This document shows, in pieces, positions 5,034-7,579 of a stretch of 7,579 nucleotides of DNA (positions are counted from its first letter, which is position 1; the number at the start of each line of letters is the position of its first letter). Below the pieces are notes generated by a model, which was given only the letters and a program-made list of their open reading frames with translations, was not told where the DNA came from and ran no database searches. Source of the DNA: an uncultured Clostridia bacterium (GTDB lineage: Bacteria; Bacillota; Clostridia; Oscillospirales; Acutalibacteraceae); assembly GCA_947626485.1 (NCBI GenBank), contig CANQSG010000101.1:1-7579 (forward strand), given 5' to 3'. A program made the translations under genes and the position numbers.

Positions 5034-5876
5034 ATGTGGGAAGACCTGATTTTTTTCCGGTATCCGGGCGGGACGGTGCCCTTCTTCGGCGAGCTGCTCG
5101 GCACGTCCTATTGCGACAGCTCCTATCGCCTCGCCCGCCGCGATTCCGATTTTACGGTGCTCGAATACATCGTCGAGGGCAGCGGCGTGCTCGAGATCGG
5201 CGGCCAGCGCTTCACCCCCCGCGCGGGCGACGTCTACCTGCTCCCGGCGCACAGCGACCATCGCTATTTCAGCGACGACCGCACGCCCTGGGTCAAGCAT
5301 TTTATCAACGCGCAGGGCACCCTGCCGACCCAGCTGATTCGCGCCTATCAGCTCGAATCGCGCTATCTGTTCCCCGCGACCGGCACGCTGCCGCTCTTTG
5401 AGGAAATGCTCGCCGTCGCCCGCCGCCCGATGCGAGAGGACGCGCGGCAGGAGGCACTGGCGCTGCAATTTCACCGCATTCTGCACCGGCTGTGGCAGAG
5501 CGTCGAACCGACGGTCGACCGCGACCCCGCCGCCCGCATCAAGGCGCTGATCGACCGGGCGCCCGGCAGGCTTTACAGCATTTCGGAGCTCGCCGACCGC
5601 ATGGGACGCTCGCGGGATTACGTCATCAAGACCTTTGCGCAGCGCTACGGCGTCACGCCCCACGTCTACATCACCCGGCTGAAAATCGAGCAGGCGCGCC
5701 GTCTGCTCGAACAGACGAACCTCTCCGCCGCTGAGCTCGCCCGCTCCCTCGGCTATCAGGACCCCGCCTATTTCGCGAAGGTCTTCAAGGCGAAATGCGG
5801 CGTCTCGCCCAAGGCCTACCGCGCCCGTTTTACGTCGTCGGACGCGGCAGGGCAGGGGGAAGCGGGCGAATTTTAA
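5034..5876 (+). CDS. AraC-family transcriptional regulator with N-terminal cupin
   Basis: This is a 280-residue DNA-binding regulator of typical family length. The N-terminal part (about 1-125) has a cupin-like sensor with FTVLEYIVEGSGVLEIGGQRF and the turn GDVYLLPAHSDHRY (65-78), which normally binds a small molecule such as a sugar. The C-terminal AraC domain carries two helix-turn-helix units, SISELADRMGRSRDYVIKTF (182-201) and SAAELARSLGYQDPAYFAKVF (231-251), then the family end motif CGVSPKAYR (255-263). A short Gly/Ser/Glu tail follows. ATG 5034 has GGGAGG 8 nt upstream. The frame is open far upstream, but that part is antisense to the hydrolase gene and lacks a start with a ribosome-binding site. 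The divergent arrangement suggests it activates the hydrolase and may repress itself. Its effector is unknown. No terminator follows, so read-through into natA is possible. Confidence 0.95.
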   Translation: MWEDLIFFRYPGGTVPFFGELLGTSYCDSSYRLARRDSDFTVLEYIVEGSGVLEIGGQRFTPRAGDVYLLPAHSDHRYFSDDRTPWVKHFINAQGTLPTQLIRAYQLESRYLFPATGTLPLFEEMLAVARRPMREDARQEALALQFHRILHRLWQSVEPTVDRDPAARIKALIDRAPGRLYSISELADRMGRSRDYVIKTFAQRYGVTPHVYITRLKIEQARRLLEQTNLSAAELARSLGYQDPAYFAKVFKAKCGVSPKAYRARFTSSDAAGQGEAGEF

Positions 5877-5885
5877 GAATTGTGC

Positions 5886-5914
5886 TTGACGCGGGCGCGC
5901 CGGTTCGCTATACT
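5886..5914 (+). promoter_or_regulatory. Promoter of the NatAB-type ABC transporter operon
   Basis: -35 TTGACG (5886-5891) and -10 TATACT (5909-5914) have a 17-bp spacer. It begins only 9 bp after the araC stop codon. The expected start near 5921 gives a leader of about 53 nt containing a small hairpin (CCGGA/TCCGG, 5945-5957) just before the Shine-Dalgarno AAAGGAG (5959-5965). Confidence 0.85.
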
Positions 5915-5973
5915 GAATAAGGAAGATAAAAACGAAACGAAAAACCGGACATTCCGGCAAAGGAGATGGCGTT

Positions 5974-6750
5974 ATGCAGGAGATCGTGCGGGTGGAAAAC
6001 CTCTGCAAATCGTTCCGCCTGTCGTCCAAACAGCGGCGGCTCGAGCACACGAAGGACAAAATTCGGACGGCGGTCGACCACCTGACCTTTTCGATGAACG
6101 CGGGCGAAATCTTCGGCCTGCTCGGCCCGAACGGCGCCGGCAAAACGACGACGCTGCGGCTGCTCGCGACGCTGCTGCGCCCCGACAGCGGCGACGCCTT
6201 GATCGACGGGAGCAGCATTCTGTCCGACCCCGCCGCCGTGCGCGCGAAGATCGGCTTTCTGACGAGCGAGCTGCGGCTCGACCCCGTCTTCACCCCGAAC
6301 GACCTCTTTTCCTTTTTCGCGGCGCTGCACGGGGTGCCGGAGGAAACTTGCGCGGAGCGGCGGCGGGCGATCTTCGACCGCTTCGGCATGCAGAGCTTCG
6401 CCGAGGTGAAGGTCGCCGACCTCTCCACCGGCATGAAGCAGAAGGTCTCGCTCGCCGTCAGCCTCGTCCACGACCCCGACATCATCATCTTCGATGAGCC
6501 GACCAACGGGCTCGACGTGCTGACCGCCCGCACCGTCACCGAATACCTGCTCTCCTTAAAGGAACAGGGCAAGACGATGCTCGTCTCCACCCACATTTTC
6601 AGCCTGATCGAAAAGCTCTGCGACCGCGTCGGCATTTTAATCGAGGGCAAGCTCGTGCGCTGCGGCACGCTGGCGGAGATCACCGACGGCATGACGCTCG
6701 AGGATCGCTTTTTTGAAATTTACCGCGAAACGGTGGGGGACGTGTTATGA
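5974..6750 (+). CDS. ABC transporter ATP-binding protein, NatA-like
   Basis: This 258-residue ATPase should power an exporter with the permease encoded just downstream. It shows Walker A GPNGAGKTT (51-59), the signature LSTGMKQK (150-157), Walker B IIIFDEP (170-176) followed by TNGLD, and the switch histidine in STH (207). At the Q-loop position the sequence reads IGFLTSELRLDPVFT with no glutamine, as I recall for other NatA-type proteins. A basic insertion near the N-terminus (about 17-31) precedes the first core strand. NatA in Bacillus takes part in sodium extrusion, but this wide family also exports drugs and peptides, so the cargo here is not known. ATG 5974 follows AAAGGAG at 8 nt. Its TGA overlaps the permease start (ATGA, 6747-6750), a sign of translational coupling and joint assembly. 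Confidence 0.93.
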   Translation: MQEIVRVENLCKSFRLSSKQRRLEHTKDKIRTAVDHLTFSMNAGEIFGLLGPNGAGKTTTLRLLATLLRPDSGDALIDGSSILSDPAAVRAKIGFLTSELRLDPVFTPNDLFSFFAALHGVPEETCAERRRAIFDRFGMQSFAEVKVADLSTGMKQKVSLAVSLVHDPDIIIFDEPTNGLDVLTARTVTEYLLSLKEQGKTMLVSTHIFSLIEKLCDRVGILIEGKLVRCGTLAEITDGMTLEDRFFEIYRETVGDVL

Positions 6751-7579
6751 AACAGCGCAACTGCATCGGCATTCTGTTCCGCAAGGAGCTCAAACGCTTT
6801 TTCAGCGACCGCCGCGCGGCGTTTACGACGCTGCTGCTGCCGGGGCTGCTGATCTATCTGCTCTATTCGGTCATGGGCGGCGCGCTGACGAGCCAATTTG
6901 CCGCCGAGCCGGAAACCGAGAAACCCGCCGTGCGGGTCATCGGGCTGCCCGCCTCGCTGCAAGCGCCGCTTCATGCCGCCTTTTCGGTCGAAACGGCGTC
7001 CGCCGCGGCGTTGCAGGACGAGCAGCAGGCGGTGCGCGAGCACGAAACCGCCCTGCTCGCCGTTTTTCCCGACGGGTTCGACGCCGCCGTTGCGTCCTAC
7101 GACCCCGCCGCCGGGCAGCCGGCGCCCAACGTCGCGCTCTATTACAACTCGACCGACAACGACTCGGCGATCGCCTTCGAGACGATGAACGCCCTGCTCG
7201 AAACCTACGAATCCGGCCTTGCCAACCGCTTCGACGTCAACCGGGGCGACGGCGGCTTCGACCTCGCGGACGACCGCGATTTGTCGGGGCAGTTCTTCTC
7301 GATGATGATGCCGATGCTGCTGATGATCTTCCTTTTCTCGGGCTGTGTGTCGGTCGCGCCGGAGGCCATCGCCGGCGAAAAAGAGCGCGGCACCATCGCC
7401 ACCATGCTCGTCACGCCGATGAAGCGCAGCCACCTCGCGATCGGCAAGATCGCCGCGCTGGCGCTCATCGCCCTGCTCAGCGGTCTTTCGAGCACGGTCG
7501 GCACGGTGCTCTCGCTGCCCAAGCTGATGGCGGGGGCGACCGATTCGGTCAGCGTCGGGTTCTACGGCGTCACGGATTA
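6747..7579 (+). CDS. ABC-2 type permease, NatB-like (3' end outside window)
   Basis: This is the membrane partner of the preceding ATPase; 277 residues are visible and the frame is open at the window edge. The N-terminus FRKELKRFFSDRRA resembles the cytoplasmic elbow helix of ABC-2 permeases. A first membrane segment (about 25-46, LLLPGLLIYLLYSVMGGAL) leads to a large hydrophilic loop (about 47-182), probably outside the cell. A second segment (about 184-205, FFSMMMPMLLMIFLFSGCVSV) is followed by the family motif EAIAGEKERGTIATMLVTP (206-224), and a third segment lies at about 232-258. NatB-type permeases have roughly 390 residues and six segments, so about 110 residues are missing. The start overlaps the ATPase stop by four bases and has no separate strong ribosome-binding site, so it probably depends on translation of the upstream gene. 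Confidence 0.9.
   Translation, partial: MKQRNCIGILFRKELKRFFSDRRAAFTTLLLPGLLIYLLYSVMGGALTSQFAAEPETEKPAVRVIGLPASLQAPLHAAFSVETASAAALQDEQQAVREHETALLAVFPDGFDAAVASYDPAAGQPAPNVALYYNSTDNDSAIAFETMNALLETYESGLANRFDVNRGDGGFDLADDRDLSGQFFSMMMPMLLMIFLFSGCVSVAPEAIAGEKERGTIATMLVTPMKRSHLAIGKIAALALIALLSGLSSTVGTVLSLPKLMAGATDSVSVGFYGVTD

Noticed and set aside
4812..6692. - strand extension of the hydrolase frame to a 1267-residue protein
   Set aside because: The extension is antisense to araC and to most of natA and has no family motifs. The DUF4964 start at ATG 4811 has its own Shine-Dalgarno and promoter.
6720..7433. 237-residue - strand frame opposite the permease
   Set aside because: It is antisense to the NatB-like permease, which has membrane segments and the EKERGT motif, and the product is a low-complexity Arg/Gly/Val/Glu-rich shadow.

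Overview
The window looks like a chromosomal segment of a GC-rich, low-redundancy Firmicute, most likely an uncultured Clostridia/Oscillospiraceae-type gut bacterium (inference). The reasons are strong AGGAGG-type Shine-Dalgarno sites before nearly every gene, canonical sigma-A promoters with 17-bp spacers, the Firmicutes-type rpsF-ssb-rpsR cluster, and third codon positions dominated by G/C. No phage, transposon, CRISPR, tRNA or rRNA is visible.

Left part (1-1917, + strand) is housekeeping. It holds the 3' end of aspS, then a strong extended -10 promoter, a structured leader that can pair with the ribosome-binding site, and the rpsF-ssb-rpsR operon (ribosomal protein S6, single-strand DNA-binding protein, ribosomal protein S18) ending in a textbook terminator. 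S6 and S18 bind each other on 16S rRNA, so the leader is a good candidate for autoregulation.

Middle part (1930-2848, - strand) holds a second terminator, an orphan 61-codon reading frame with no visible promoter or ribosome-binding site (probably a small gene or the 3' relic of a larger one), another terminator, and a short coiled-coil lipoprotein gene with its own promoter.

Central part (2856-5876) is a divergent pair. On the - strand is a 640-residue GtaA/glutaminase-A-like protein (DUF4964-DUF5127-DUF4965-DUF1793 architecture, probably an alpha/alpha-barrel carbohydrate-active enzyme) without a signal peptide. On the + strand is an AraC-family regulator with an N-terminal cupin. Their 222-bp shared promoter region contains six A/T tracts spaced at the DNA helical repeat (predicted intrinsic bend) and a direct repeat five turns apart, one copy lying inside the araC core promoter. 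This looks like a local sensor-effector module: the regulator senses a small molecule and controls the hydrolase.

Right part (5886-7579, + strand) is a NatAB-type ABC exporter operon: an ATPase with its own promoter, translationally coupled through ATGA to an ABC-2 permease that runs off the window. Three promoters (hydrolase, araC, natA) share the 9-mer TATACTGAA. I found no clearly new system. The best leads are the bent divergent promoter with its uncharacterised cytoplasmic GtaA-like enzyme, the rpsF leader, and the orphan reading frame.
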